Of a DNA stretch of 64,000 nucleotides, positions 9,890 to 21,800 are shown in pieces. Under the pieces are notes generated by a model. That model was not told the DNA's origin, searched no databases, and worked only from the letters and a program-made list of their open reading frames with translations. This DNA comes from Beroe forskalii (taxonomy: Eukaryota > Ctenophora > Nuda > Beroida > Beroidae). Position 1 is the stretch's first letter. The number at the start of each line of letters is the position of its first letter. The stretch spans positions 1 to 64,000 of the forward strand of contig WFMF01000242.1 of the NCBI GenBank assembly GCA_011033025.1, in the 5' to 3' direction. Made by a program: the position numbers and the translations under genes.

Positions 9890-11480
9890 CTAATATACAC
9901 CTAAATTATAAAGTTACTAGCAGGCCCGTTGGACCTGCTAACACACAGCTCACTCCACGCTACTATGCAGCACCTCTTTCGCAAATTCAAAACACTTCCA
10001 TTCAAATTTATTGAATAGTTTTTAATTTTACCGCATCAAAATATTCCTATCAGATCAAATTAATCAAGTATTAAATTTTGTGAAGGAGCAGATTGGAAAT
10101 AGGACTTTTTTGGTTACTTTTAGTGGTGCTTATGTGAATTTTGTTCCGTTTTCATTGCAAGATGATTTCCATTCTGACAACTGATTCTTATGATGACATT
10201 GGACAATTTTGTTTCGTTCACAATATTGAAATACCCTCCGTTGTTCAAGTTTTGTCCATTCTCCATCTTGAGATCTTGAATTTGATGTAAAACAACGTCA
10301 AATTGTCAAAAACTATGTCAGCACAGCATTTAGCAGTAGTAGCGTAATAGAAAGCACTCGCATTGAACTGATTATAATCTGCACGTGCAAAAAATAAGTT
10401 TCCATAGCAACGGCGCCTCATTTCTCCCTTATGCCTTCGTTTCTCTTGATATCTTCTTGGCAAGCTCAAATTTAATTGTATACGGAATTACAGACAAACA
10501 TTATTCACGTGTGACTTTACTTTATATATAAGATTGACTTCAAGTAGTGTGCCTTCTACTAAACGGGGGTTGGATCTACGAAAGATCCAAACAGAGTCCC
10601 TGGCAGAGGTCCCTGACGCCAGGGCTAATGTGGATGGGAACAAGTCCCCCACCTGCCACCTCCCCAGGAGGACCAATATGCTGGGAGCACATTGGTGTTG
10701 CCAACATGGTTACGGGAAGAGGCTTCCTGCCAAATTTGGTATTCCGGGGTGCCCTTGAGTACCAACTCGTCCGAGGACACATGAGTAGTGTGTCTGTTAG
10801 TCAATATTAATTAGATTCAGAGCGCACTTCATTTATGATGTTATTTTGTACAATGTTTGTAATGCGTTGGAGTTAATCAGAGTCGTGCGACTTTTTAGAG
10901 AGTTTATAGTGTAATGCGAAATGTCGGGAAGTAAAAAGTTGGGCTCTATTTTTATCACCTTGTGATATGTATTTGTGACTTACAATTACTTCTATCAAGT
11001 AGTAAAAGTAACTGTAAGCCACAAATACAATTCACAGGTCATAAAAAAGAGACTTCGACTCTTCACGACATTTCAGGTGTTAGGGTTAATGGTTATGGTT
11101 AGGTTTATGGTTAGAGATACAGTTTTCAATTTAAGGAGGGCTTTTATCCGGGAGGAGGTGGCTTTTGTCCGGGAGGAGGTGGCTTTTGTCCCCGGGGGAA
11201 GGGGGGTTTGTCCGGGCCCCGAGGGAGGAGGAGGGCGGGGGGTTGCTTCTGTCAGGAATCCTCAGAATATGAAGAAATGCAGCGCCACAGCTGCAGGACG
11301 TAAGGTGCTCTGTGTATTGCATTGTATTTGAATTGTACGGATGTACGGTTATACACTATACAGTGTGAATTAATGAATTACTTCAATGTACATGTTAAGT
11401 GTAATCATGCAATGTTAATCATTCAATATCTGTTAGAGTATATCAGGAATATCTTCTAAGTTGGTAAGAAAACGATCTGC
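9890..11480. other. Non-coding, repeat-derived interval
   Basis: No gene is supported. A sequence near 10,840-10,876 (TACAATGT, then GCGTTGGAGTTAATCAG) matches the region upstream of copy 1, so a decayed relative of the snRNA-like repeat lies here. A G/C-rich patch at 10,560-10,760 is open in several frames but matches nothing I know. Two or three imperfect units of GGGAGGAGGTGGCTTTTGTC lie near 11,150-11,200. Confidence 0.5.
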
Positions 11481-11483
11481 TCT

Positions 11484-11629
11484 TTAAACACAAGGAAATA
11501 CCGTATTCTTTCATTAGAGAGGATCACGTGCACACCACGTGTGTGTGGTAAAGACCCTGATGTGAGATGACTAGTGTCTCGTGTCTCTCTTTGTGTGTAT
11601 TTTTACGAGGTGTTTCTCTTGAAACACCT
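11484..11629 (+). ncRNA. snRNA-like repeat, copy 2
   Basis: Box TTAAACACAAGGAAATACC, then CACGTG-CACAC-CACGTG at 11525-11541 (here a perfect 6-bp stem), Sm-like TATTTTTAC at 11599-11607, and terminal hairpin 11608-11629 with a perfect 9-bp stem (AGGTGTTTC with GAAACACCT) and a 4-nt loop. Confidence 0.4.
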
Positions 11630-12126
11630 ACTATAACATGAGAGTATTGAAACATCTACGGGTAGTTACCCGTCGATACCCTGAGTTTACCCGAGAAAAG
11701 GTGGTTTCAACGATCAATCAGAGCTGGAATAGTACCCTGCAAATCTGAGTGGCATGTTAGATCTGCCAAACCTTTTATGCTTTCATGCATTGACTTGCAT
11801 ACGATGCAGGTTTTATTGATAATTTGGGACTTTGGTGGTAAAGACCCTGATGTGAGATGACTAGTGTCTCGTGTCTCTCTTTGTGTGTATTTTTACGAGG
11901 TGTTTCTCTTGAAACACCTACTATAACATGAGAGTATTGAAACATCTACGGGTAGTTACCCGTCGATACCCTGAGTTTACCCGAGAAAAGGTGGTTTCAA
12001 CGATCAATCAGAGCTGGAATAGTACCCTGCAAATCTGAGTGGCATGTTAGATCTGCCAAACCTTTTATGCTTTCATGCATTGACTTGCATACGATGCAGG
12101 TTTTATTGATAATTTGGGACTTTGGT
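11547..12126. repeat. 290-bp tandem duplication
   Basis: The segment from 11547 is repeated from 11837 with a 290-bp period and I see no differences by eye. Each unit carries the Sm-like site and terminal hairpin of the snRNA-like repeat, so the second unit supplies a half copy (hairpin 11898-11919). Either a recent duplication or an assembly duplication. Confidence 0.9.
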
Positions 12127-12470
12127 GGATCATAAATACGTCGAAATCAATTAATTATGCGAATAACTAATTAACTGATTGTCCTCTAAGTCGGGTGAAG
12201 ATGTCCCAGCAAAAACCTATAGAAAATACCAAGTACATACTACATATCATAAAAAGTCCGGACATAAAAACGGGCACAGACGCACGAACACTTTGAAATT
12301 ATCAATAAAGATAACGTACAACGTACGTTAAATCATTATGGACAAGTTTAAATTATACATAATGAAATGAGTGTTATATACCTAGTAATGTTGTATTTTG
12401 TTCAATGTAGGTATATGCGTTGAAGCTAACCGAAAATATTCAATAATTATGAAATAAAATGATTGAATTT

Positions 12471-12606
12471 TCAAACACAAGGAAATACCTTGTTGGTAAT
12501 AACAAGAAGATCACGTGCACATCACCTGACTTCAGAGGACGATCGTATTAAATCAATGCTGGTCAGTTGACCATATTTTTACCAGGTGCTTCACCAAGGA
12601 GCACCT
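12471..12606 (+). ncRNA. snRNA-like repeat, copy 3
   Basis: Box TCAAACACAAGGAAATACC; 5' hairpin 12489-12506 (CTTGTT with AACAAG, loop GGTAAT); CACGTG-CACAT-CACCTG at 12512-12528; Sm-like ATATTTTTACC near 12573; terminal hairpin 12584-12606 (AGGTGCTTC with GGAGCACCT). Confidence 0.4.
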
Positions 12607-13353
12607 TCTTGAAATAGTATTTATCACATGAATATTTATCTGATAATACAAAATGACAGTGTATGCTGTGATACACATGCCGTTAGTCACACTCATAAAC
12701 TCGAATGAACTAGAAATGAAAAGATATTGAACCACAGCTTAAGTGCTTACCGAGAAAGTTGAATGTACCAACATGAAATATATTATGTACTTTAAAGAGT
12801 TAGAGGCGTAAGACGAACACGCAGACATTCTAGATGTCTGCGAGAGCAGACATTTATAAGCAGTTTAAACTGATACAATTAGTGCTGATCAGTCAAACAT
12901 CAGCGTGCTCCGGGTACAAGAAACTTGACCATTTAGCAGTGAGCAATTACCATGTGTGAATTTCATATTTCTATGCTGTAACCTAGAAAGAGCAAGAAAA
13001 TTGGGGAAATTCGGCACCCTTTTCGAAAAATCAAAGTTTTTGGGGTACCAGACCGGTAAAATCACATTTCGGAACATAACGTCTCATTGAAAGATATAAT
13101 CTGACAAAAATTAATCGGTGAAATAGTTTGTTGAACTATTGAGCTGTTGCTGAACTATGAAAGCGATAAAAACGTGTACCAAAAGTTGGTTTTATTTTGA
13201 TTGTTGGAAAAGCAGCATTTTAATCATGTTTTCTAAAATATATCAAATTTATCAATTCCCAATGCTTCCAAGTTCTTAAGTTTATCGAATTACGAAATTT
13301 TAGATATTGTTCAGAATTTATCAATAAAGTTGTGAAAAAATAAGATGGTGCTT

Positions 13354-13471
13354 TTCAAACACAAGAAAATGCCGTATTTCCACCATTGAGCAAGTCACGT
13401 GCACATCACATGTCGATGGTTCGATGAATAAATCGATGAATTTTTTGCAGGTGGTTCATCGTGTACCACCT
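13354..13471 (+). ncRNA. snRNA-like repeat, copy 4
   Basis: Box TCAAACACAAGAAAATGCC; CACGTG-CACAT-CACATG at 13396-13412; Sm-like AATTTTTTGC at 13439-13448; terminal hairpin 13449-13471 with stems AGGTGGT and ACCACCT. Confidence 0.4.
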
Positions 13472-13814
13472 TAAATACAATTCCAAGTTCGTTGTTTCTA
13501 AACATCTCCCGCACAAATGATGATTAGGTAAACAAAAGTCCAGGAAGCGACGTAGAAAAATTTGTCACGGGGTACTGCCCAAGACCCAGTCTAACTCGTA
13601 ACCAAGCTGAAACAAAACTACCGCACGAAATCTAAACACCTCCATAAAGGTTTCAAGACGGTGAAATTAAGTTTTACATAACAAGATATATAATAAAGGG
13701 AGTCGACGTTAAGTAAAGAACTTAATATAAATTATGTTTCGATGAGCATCATGTTTTGCTGGTTCGAACACAGATTTATACAAATTTAATCGAATTGGAA
13801 AATGGCTTAGTTTT

Positions 13815-14069
13815 TTTAAACCTAAGAAAATATCCAATCCTATTTATTAGATTGATCACATGACAATAAGCGTAAGCGATAATAAGCGTAAGCGATAATA
13901 AGCGTAAGCGATAATAAGCGTAAGCGATAATAAGCGTAAGCGATAATAATCGTAAGCGATAATAAGCGTAAGCGATAATAAGCGTAAGCGATAATAAGCG
14001 TAAGCGATAATAAGCGTAAGCGATAATAAGCGTAAGCAATTTTTTGGTTGATGGTCCGTCGGGACCGCC
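13815..14069 (+). ncRNA. snRNA-like repeat, copy 5, with microsatellite insertion
   Basis: Box TTTAAACCTAAGAAAATATC; ATCACATG at 13855-13862; Sm-like AATTTTTTGG at 14038-14047; terminal hairpin around 14053-14066 (GGTCC with GGGACC). A minisatellite of about 176 bp sits between the ATCACATG box and the Sm-like site. Confidence 0.35.
13864..14037. repeat. 15-bp minisatellite
   Basis: About eleven nearly perfect units of AATAAGCGTAAGCGAT type (one unit has AATCG). It lies inside copy 5 of the snRNA-like repeat. The open reading frames across it (repeating AYYRLRLLS) are an artefact of the repeat. Confidence 0.95.
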
Positions 14070-14505
14070 TAATTTCATATACAAATGGCCGAAAACCAAA
14101 TTGGCTATATACTTCCATTTCTCTGAGAGGTTAACTTCATCTGTCAAGCCTCAAATGAGTCAATGTTTCTAACTTCATGATGTGCGTGATTGGAAGAACG
14201 TATTAACGCACTTTGGAAGTTGCAAATTGGGTGACCAGAAAACGTCAATGATAAAGAAATTTCCACACCGGGCACTGCTCTTGAACCAGCCTCTCTTGCA
14301 GTCAAGCAGTTTTTTTTTCGAAATGTTCACACTTCCATTGGTTAATTCCAATTTCCGTACGACGTGTAGTTTTACATAAGGTATGCGAAGGATCGACTTA
14401 AAGTCAAGATTTAAGCGCAAAACCAAAGTTATCGTTGCAGAACTAAACATTTTTCTCGTTCGATCAAAAATTAAGTGGATTTCGTTTTATTCGAAATTGA
14501 TGACT

Positions 14506-14618
14506 TTCAAACACAAGAAAATCTCTTATTCTATTCATTGTGTTAATCACGTGCAAGTCACATGGTTAATCTAACGAAGAAGAATTCATTTTTGGCAGGT
14601 GGTTCACCGAAACTACCT
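14506..14618 (+). ncRNA. snRNA-like repeat, copy 6
   Basis: Box TTTCAAACACAAGAAAATC; CACGTG-CAAGT-CACATG at 14548-14564; Sm-like CATTTTTGG at 14587-14595; terminal hairpin 14597-14618. About 40 bp upstream of the box, GTGGATTTCGTT is shared with copies 7 and 8. Confidence 0.4.
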
Positions 14619-14912
14619 ACTATCATATTATTGGACGAGGACGAAAAACTATAATAATTGCTGTACTTTCTATTCCGCAACCTATCTTGCACAGTGAGCC
14701 AGGCACACTTATAACCGAACTGAAACATTATGTATCGCGAGATGTAGGTACAGTTTACAATGTACAATCGGGGTTTGTGTAGAAAAATACAATTTGTATG
14801 AACCAACATTTGGCATGTATAATGTACAATGTATTCCACAAATTAAATAGTGCGTGGTTTGTCCGAGAGATATTGTGAAAAGTATGGTCATTTGTATTTT
14901 GTCCAATTCGAT

Positions 14913-15036
14913 AGGTGGTATTTGGTGAACCACCTGCCAAAAATTGAAGATTCAATAAACGTAACAAATAGTCAAACATGTGACCTGCACGTGATCAACC
15001 CAATCAAAAGAATGAGAGATTTTCTTGTGTTCTAAA
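14913..15036 (-). ncRNA. snRNA-like repeat, copy 7 (inverted)
   Basis: Same order read on the minus strand: box AACACAAGAAAATCTC, CACGTG at 14988-14993, AATTTTTGG, then terminal hairpin 14913-14935 (AGGTGGT with ACCACCT). The upstream block ATGGATTTCGTTCGATTGG is well conserved with copy 8. Confidence 0.4.
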
Positions 15037-15463
15037 ACTCAGCTTTTTTCCAATCGAACGAAATCCATTCAATTTTTGATTGAACTAGAAAAATGTTAAG
15101 TTCTACAAAGATAGCTTAGGTCTTGCACTTTACGTCGATACCTCTCGTAACTTATAGGTTGAATTGTAAAACTTCACTTATTCGGTACTTATCAAGGGAA
15201 ATGTGTTAAATGTACATTTTGCGCGACACATGATACTTTCAGTTTGATTAAAAGTGAGACTGGGTCTGGCTCACTGTCCAATGTCCAAGATGCGAAATTA
15301 GGCCCGTGAGGGCCGTGGGCCTCTCGTTATATTCGTGATAGGATGATACTGTGATATTTCGTATTGTGAATGTTAAACTTGGCATATAATGTACTATGTA
15401 TATTGTACAATGTATTTCACGTAATCCAAAGTGTGCCGTTTGTACTTCATCCAGATTGATAGT

Positions 15464-15585
15464 AGGTGGTCGTTGGTGAACCACCAGCCAAAAATTAATG
15501 AAAACGTTTCAAATTTTCAAAACTACACGTGATTTGCACGTGATCAAGCAAATCAACAGAATAAGAGATTTTCTTGTGTTTAAGA
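15464..15585 (-). ncRNA. snRNA-like repeat, copy 8 (inverted)
   Basis: Box TTAAACACAAGAAAATCTC, CACGTG-CAAAT-CACGTG (perfect 6-bp stem), Sm-like AATTTTTGG, terminal hairpin 15464-15485 (GGTGGTTC paired to GACCACC-type sequence). Upstream TACAATGTATTTCACG resembles blocks near the other copies. Confidence 0.4.
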
Positions 15586-15817
15586 ATCGAGCCATTTTCC
15601 AACCGAACGAAATCCATTTTATTTTTGATCGAACTACAAAAATGTTTAGATCTTCAAAGATAAAGTTTGGTTCAAATCTAAACCATCCTTCCTACCACAT
15701 TTAAAAATAAACTTCTCTGATTTGGAAATTACCAAGATACCAAGGAAAGTGTGTACCAGGTACATTACACATAATATTGATCGTACATTGTTTACAGGAC
15801 ACACGAGACACACTCAC

Positions 15818-18800
15818 TTGTTGAATCGAGGGATACAGACGGGCGGGAAGGAGGCAAAGTGGCCGTCCAGCACGGGTTCTATCCGGGTAGCGCCGGGCGA
15901 GGAGGCGTAGAAAAGGTTGTAGAACTGAGTGACAACCTTCTTCGGGTGCACTGAGAGGTTCAGGAATTGCAATGGCTGGTATGGTTTTTGGTTTCTGAGA
16001 ATTAACAATGAAACGGAGTGAGGGGTCAGCTATGCGACACTTGATTACAATCTTGAATCTGTTCGAGTTGAGAGGGGCTGACACGCAGGCACAACTTTCA
16101 ATCTAATTCCAGTCCATTAACGTCTCAAATGCTACTTGAATAGCGAACCTGGTTTTCCTTGGAGGGCTCGATGAAGCACAAGGTTTCCAATGGGGGATCC
16201 GAAAGAGAAAAACTTATCCACCACGAAATCAAACCTGAAATCACAATATTATCATGAGAATACCAGCCTGTCAAATCGTAATGAAATGTAAACAACAGCG
16301 AATCAACATTATGAGTTCAAAATATATGACAGATCCGGATCAATGATTCATTGAACATCCTATGACATTTTGACAATGATCAAGCATTGAGAAAGTTTAT
16401 CAGATAGGTATACAGCTAGAAACAAACAATGATTTGCCAATAAAATGGATATCATTTCACAGATATCGAACACTCGTAAGTCATAATCGGAACAGAGATA
16501 TGTTGTAAATTCTGTTCACACTGGATCATTTCATGATAACCATTAATAAAATGATAAGATCAGATGACGAACAGTTTGACAATCAATACACAACTCTCTT
16601 CAGCCTACCGTTTTGAACGATTTCTAGGCAAGGGAATTCCCTTCCTGCAAGTTACAGTTTTATTACTAGCTGATGACTTATTAGTATATTTCATTTGATT
16701 TTGGTCAATTTTCTTTTTGTAGAAACATTGTTTTTTACCTTCATCATTGAAGAATCAGACTAATGGTGGCGCAAGAATAACAGGGATTGGTTTTGTGGCC
16801 ATTTTATGATCTAGTCTACTGTAGTCAAGTAAATTGATGATAAGCTGAATCAACTTTTTCTTTGCAAGTTACCTCTTCTTGACACATTTACTACTTGAAA
16901 CCTGATACAAAATGACACCTGATACTATTTGACACCCACATGAGATCGCTTTCTTCTTCGTCTCTGGCACACAAGATATCGTAGGCTAAGAGAGACCCGA
17001 CCACGTCTCCGATGACAGTCACCTGCCGAAAGTAGTGGCTGAAGTTTTATAACGAATATGGGGGTTATTCTCAAACCTGTGACCCGCACTTTTACTTATT
17101 GAAAGATTGGAGTAATTCCTGAATTCCATTCATTTAAGTTCCTGATAACGTCTGGAGCGAATAGTGTTGGACTTTAGGCAGGTTTGGTCAGTTTCTAAGT
17201 TCACGAAACTGATTAAATTCTGCCCCACCAAAATATCTAGATAATACAATGGCACCTGATATTGGAACCTGATATTTGGCCCTGTGCAAGACTGGTACCT
17301 GGTTGTGTGTGAAGCTGGAGTCCTCGTGTCTGTACGCTGCGAACACTGCGTTAGCCTCCCTGCAAACACCCTTAAGAGCGTCCTGGTACTTCTGTGTCTG
17401 TGGGGGTGGTGGAATCAGTATCGCTGGCCGTGAAACATAGGAAGTATCGCTAGTTTGAAAGTGATAAAAACTGTGAAATTTTCGGGTCGCGCGGCGCCAT
17501 ATATATACGTACGTGGAAATTCTATATACTGTTAAGTCAGTATCACGCACGTACAAAAGGCGGTCGTGTGGAAATTTCAGAAGGCGTTCCAAGTACTCGC
17601 GACAGTTAATAAACCGTTTGAAATTGGAGATATATGAGGATAGATTTCATCAAATATTACAGAGCTGCAGCAAGAAATGCATGCTACTGTAAGGCAGGTG
17701 TCGCCATCTCGAGAAATGAGAATTCTTCTGAAATTTCCGATCGCGCGGCGCCATGTACGTAGGTGAATATACTGTTGAATCAGTATCGCACACGCGTACA
17801 AATTTTGGTTTAGTGGAAATTTCAGACACCGATCTCAGAGGTGGCGACACCTCAGTAATTAACTGAGGCTATTCAAATACTCACTTGGCTGGTGAGGACA
17901 GGAATAAGGTCGAAGGGGATGTCCGGGGAGCCAGTTAAGCCATAACCTTGATCTGAGGTGTAATCTGTCCAACGCCCTGAAATTATACAGTCAGGGTTAC
18001 AAGAGAGCAGGAACTCAATAAAATGAGATTTGAATGTCAGGAAATTTCAGTTCGCAATTTAAGAGAAAAGGAAACTCAGGAGTTAGGACTTTATGCGGAG
18101 GGAAGAGATCCACTCACATTGTCTTGCGGAGGGAAGAGATCCACTCACCTTGTCTTGCAGAGGGAAGAGATCAGCTCACCCTGTCTTGCGGAGGGAAAAG
18201 ATCCACTCACCTTGTCTTGCGGAGGGAAGAGATCCACTCACCTTGTCTTGCGGAGGGAAGAGATCCGGCGAGCGAGGCCACCACATCAGCGCACACCTGA
18301 GGACAGGACACCAACTTCACCTCGATCCTGTTCCTGTAAGTAGGACAGAGCGTGTTGATAACATTAGACAGACTCGTGTAGAGGGTCTGACAGTCCATGA
18401 GCTTGGTGGTGTCCACGTTCATGTCGAGGAGGGTGCCCCCGTGGAACACGATGAAGAGCAGCTTCTGAGAGGGAAGCAGTCTCCCGTCTGAAGGGGGAGT
18501 GGGTCACGAGAGGGAAGTGGTAATGTTGAGAGGTCAAGAGTCGGGGATAGAGTATGTGAAGTGATGAAAGGCAGAGATGCGGGGAAAGAATATGTTATTG
18601 TCCTACATACTTTCTATTTTGTCTTACATGAATGAAGTTTCAGCTCAATCGGACGATATCTAAATTTCAGGATTGAAAACCACCGTTCATGAGGTACAAC
18701 GGTTCAAAAGATAATCCATTCTTCGTCAGCAATAAACTCAATCAACGAAGGACTCACGTCCTGAGTAAGAATCATCCGACCTTCCACTCTCGTTGCTACT

Positions 18801-21800
18801 CGTAGCCATTAACTTCGGGTGATCTGAGTAGATGAACTGAAATGATGAAATGTGATGACTTGATGAGGTTGTCTTATATTCGTTTATCTGATAACAATCC
18901 AAGTAATTTTGGTAAGAAATTTTGAAAAGTATAATTTGGTCCTGCCATAGGCCATGCATTAGCTTTTCTTTTCGATCTTTAAGAATTATTTTGGAAACAA
19001 TATAAACAACACATCAAATCAATCAACTCACAGCATGATGATCTTCAGGATCACTCTCATAATCTGAAATATAAAGCTGTATTAAGCACGATTACCATCA
19101 CAAATTATAATGTTCAAGGTGAGGAAAACTCCCACTTTTGCTTCATTAAAATTCTAACAAATAACCAAGGCCTGAAGGCATGCATGAAGCAGGGAGCTAT
19201 CTAGCCATCCAGCTGACATCAACCCAAAACAAAGAACAAAACCTTGGGCATCGAAATACTCGGACTCTGTGTCGGACTGTGACAGGGACAGCTGTGACAG
19301 GCAGGACGGGTTTTCTGTCTTCACAATGGCGTCCAGGGACGGAGGGACGGGTTCAGGAGGGACAGGGATATTCTGGTGGGACGCAGTCACCCCTTCCTGG
19401 ATGAAACGGGGATAGTATTGAGCAAATAAAACGCAAATGTGGCAGTTACCCCTTCCTGCTTTCCTGGATGAAAGGGGGTGGTATTGAGCAAATAAAACGC
19501 AATTATCATCATATGGCAATTAATATAGAGCAGTCACCCCTTCCAGGATAAAGGGGGCGAAGCAAATTGAGCAGCAGCAGCAGCAGCAGCATTGAGATTC
19601 ATATTAATGCATATTGTACGAGGCGCAGCCGAGTTCAATATGCACAATATGTAATATGCACCAATGCTGTTCTATTGACCAATTGTTTATATTATAGGGT
19701 GAGTAGAATATAAGTATGCATAAGCATACATAATGTGTACGTGAAAAGTAAGGGAAACTTATAATAGTAGATTTAGAACTCAGAGCGATATCACTTTCAT
19801 GTTTTGAATGATTGAAATGATCAGTTGTCCAGGAAATTTTGTCTGGTGCAGTACACCCTTATATTATGCTTGTAGTGTTCGGAGTATGGTTGCATTTAGA
19901 CTTAAGAGGGTATGGCAGTGTCGGTCAAGGAACAAATAATATTGTCATTGTAGCATGACCAAGGAACATATAATTCCTGAAAGGCATTTCTCTGCCGAGC
20001 TTTGTTAATAGAGCCAGGAAGAATTGATTAAATTGAAACCCTACTTGTCGAACATGGGATAGTTCATTAATCAATAGCTGCATACATGTGTGCAGCTATG
20101 AAATTAACTCACTTTAAACATTATCATTATTCACAACAATGTACTTATTACAATGTACTGCCTACTGTTTATATGCAGTAATATGCTAATATACGCTAAT
20201 CGATTGTAATTTGTTAAGCTCCTTCCTTCCCCACAAGCTTCTAAAGTAGAATATCATTTACCAGGAACCAAAATGCTTACTGGATATAAGACGAGATTTT
20301 GGAAATATATTGAAAGTTTCACAACAACATTCATACCTTGGAAATGCTCATTATTTGATCATTTCGTAACAATTGGCGGCTCTGAACAGCACTGACTTAC
20401 TCCACTCGGGCAAAGCATTTCACAGGTAGGTGCAAGAGGAGAGCAGTAGAGGACGATTCGTGTGCGCTCTCTTTGCAAATGGCACATATAACAACCTACA
20501 TACGTCACGGATCAATCAGCTTTGTAATAATCTAACAATATACCGGACGCCAAAGCACCATTAGACCCCATCAACTCGGTCACGAGTTACGTCACGTATA
20601 TAAGACAAGAAGACAAGGAAAGAGAACGTTTTACGTATATTAGACAAGAAGACAAGGAAAGAGAACGTTTTACGTATATTAGACAAGAAGACAAGGAAAG
20701 AGAACGTTTTACGTGCATTGGGCAAGTAAAGCATGAGAAGAGAACTTTAACGAATATTGGGCAAGTAAAGCAAGGGACGGAAAAATTTTCACGTATAACG
20801 ACCAGAGCAAAAAATCAAGAATGCATCAATGCGGAAACGTATCATAAGTTGCACTGATAAGCGTTCAAATTTTGTCTGATAATGTCCGTGTGTACGAGTA
20901 TTAGGGATGGTACCGAAAATAGACAAAGAGGATTGTAAATATGAACGTTTTAAAATCAATATACATCCTTCAGTGATAATTCAAACTTTTAAATCAAAGG
21001 CTGGGTTACAGGAGTGGTTTTACTCCATACCATCAATACAACAATATACCCTAAGTGGAGTTTTAGGAGAACGCAATGAATAACCCAACTATATAAGATC
21101 GCCATAACTTACTTAAGTTTCATGATCAGCCAGCTATTACTGGATACTTCAGTACGAGTAGCGATTTTAAGTTTCACAAACGAAACCAGTACCAGGGATA
21201 TGAAATATATAAATAAGACTCCATCTTCTTTCTCTGCGAATTGATACATACGAACTATGAGTTGCGTCCGAAAGCTATGCGATTAACAATGATGTTACCA
21301 AGCTGGTAAAGCAAGGGTTACTGATGAGCAACAACCACTTACTATTTCCCCTCAATACGAAGTACACACACTCAGATTAATAATACGTTACAAGTACTAC
21401 GTTACAAGTATACTGCAAAGAGTCTGGCAAGGGAACACTGCACGCAAAGAGCTACGAGCCTACGTCAGGGAACATAGTACTGATGCTCGTAATAAAATTA
21501 CTTTGCACGTCACTGAAACATACTCAGTGCTGGGTGTTCTTCATAGAATAGTTACTGGGCGTTTGGCTAATAGAGTGCCAGGGTGACAAAGTGGTAAAGT
21601 GCGGGGGTGATAGAATGCCCAAGTGCCACACTAACGGGGTGTTAGAGCGGCAAAGTGCCACTCTAACGGGAAGAGTGCCAAAGTGCCAAGGTGAAAGAGT
21701 GACAAAGTGCGAGGGTGTTCGAGTGCCAAAGTGAGAAAGCGCTGGGGTGTTAGACTGTTAGAGAGACAAAGTGCCAGTGCCAGGGCGCTCATGTGATAGA

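Noticed and set aside
10534-10810. Possible exon in a GC-richer patch open on both strands
   Set aside because: No motif in any frame and no convincing splice sites around it. It does not match the missing PITPNM LNS2 domain.
12471-12606. Spliced-leader RNA with donor G/GTAAT in the 5' hairpin
   Set aside because: Only this copy has GGTAAT in the loop. The other copies have no GT at the position, so a conserved leader donor is not supported.
13864-14037. CRISPR-like array
   Set aside because: Units are directly adjacent with no spacers, and the genome is eukaryotic.
13776-14147. Minus-strand ORFs with repeating AYYRLRLLS
   Set aside because: They only translate the 15-bp minisatellite and end soon after it on both sides.
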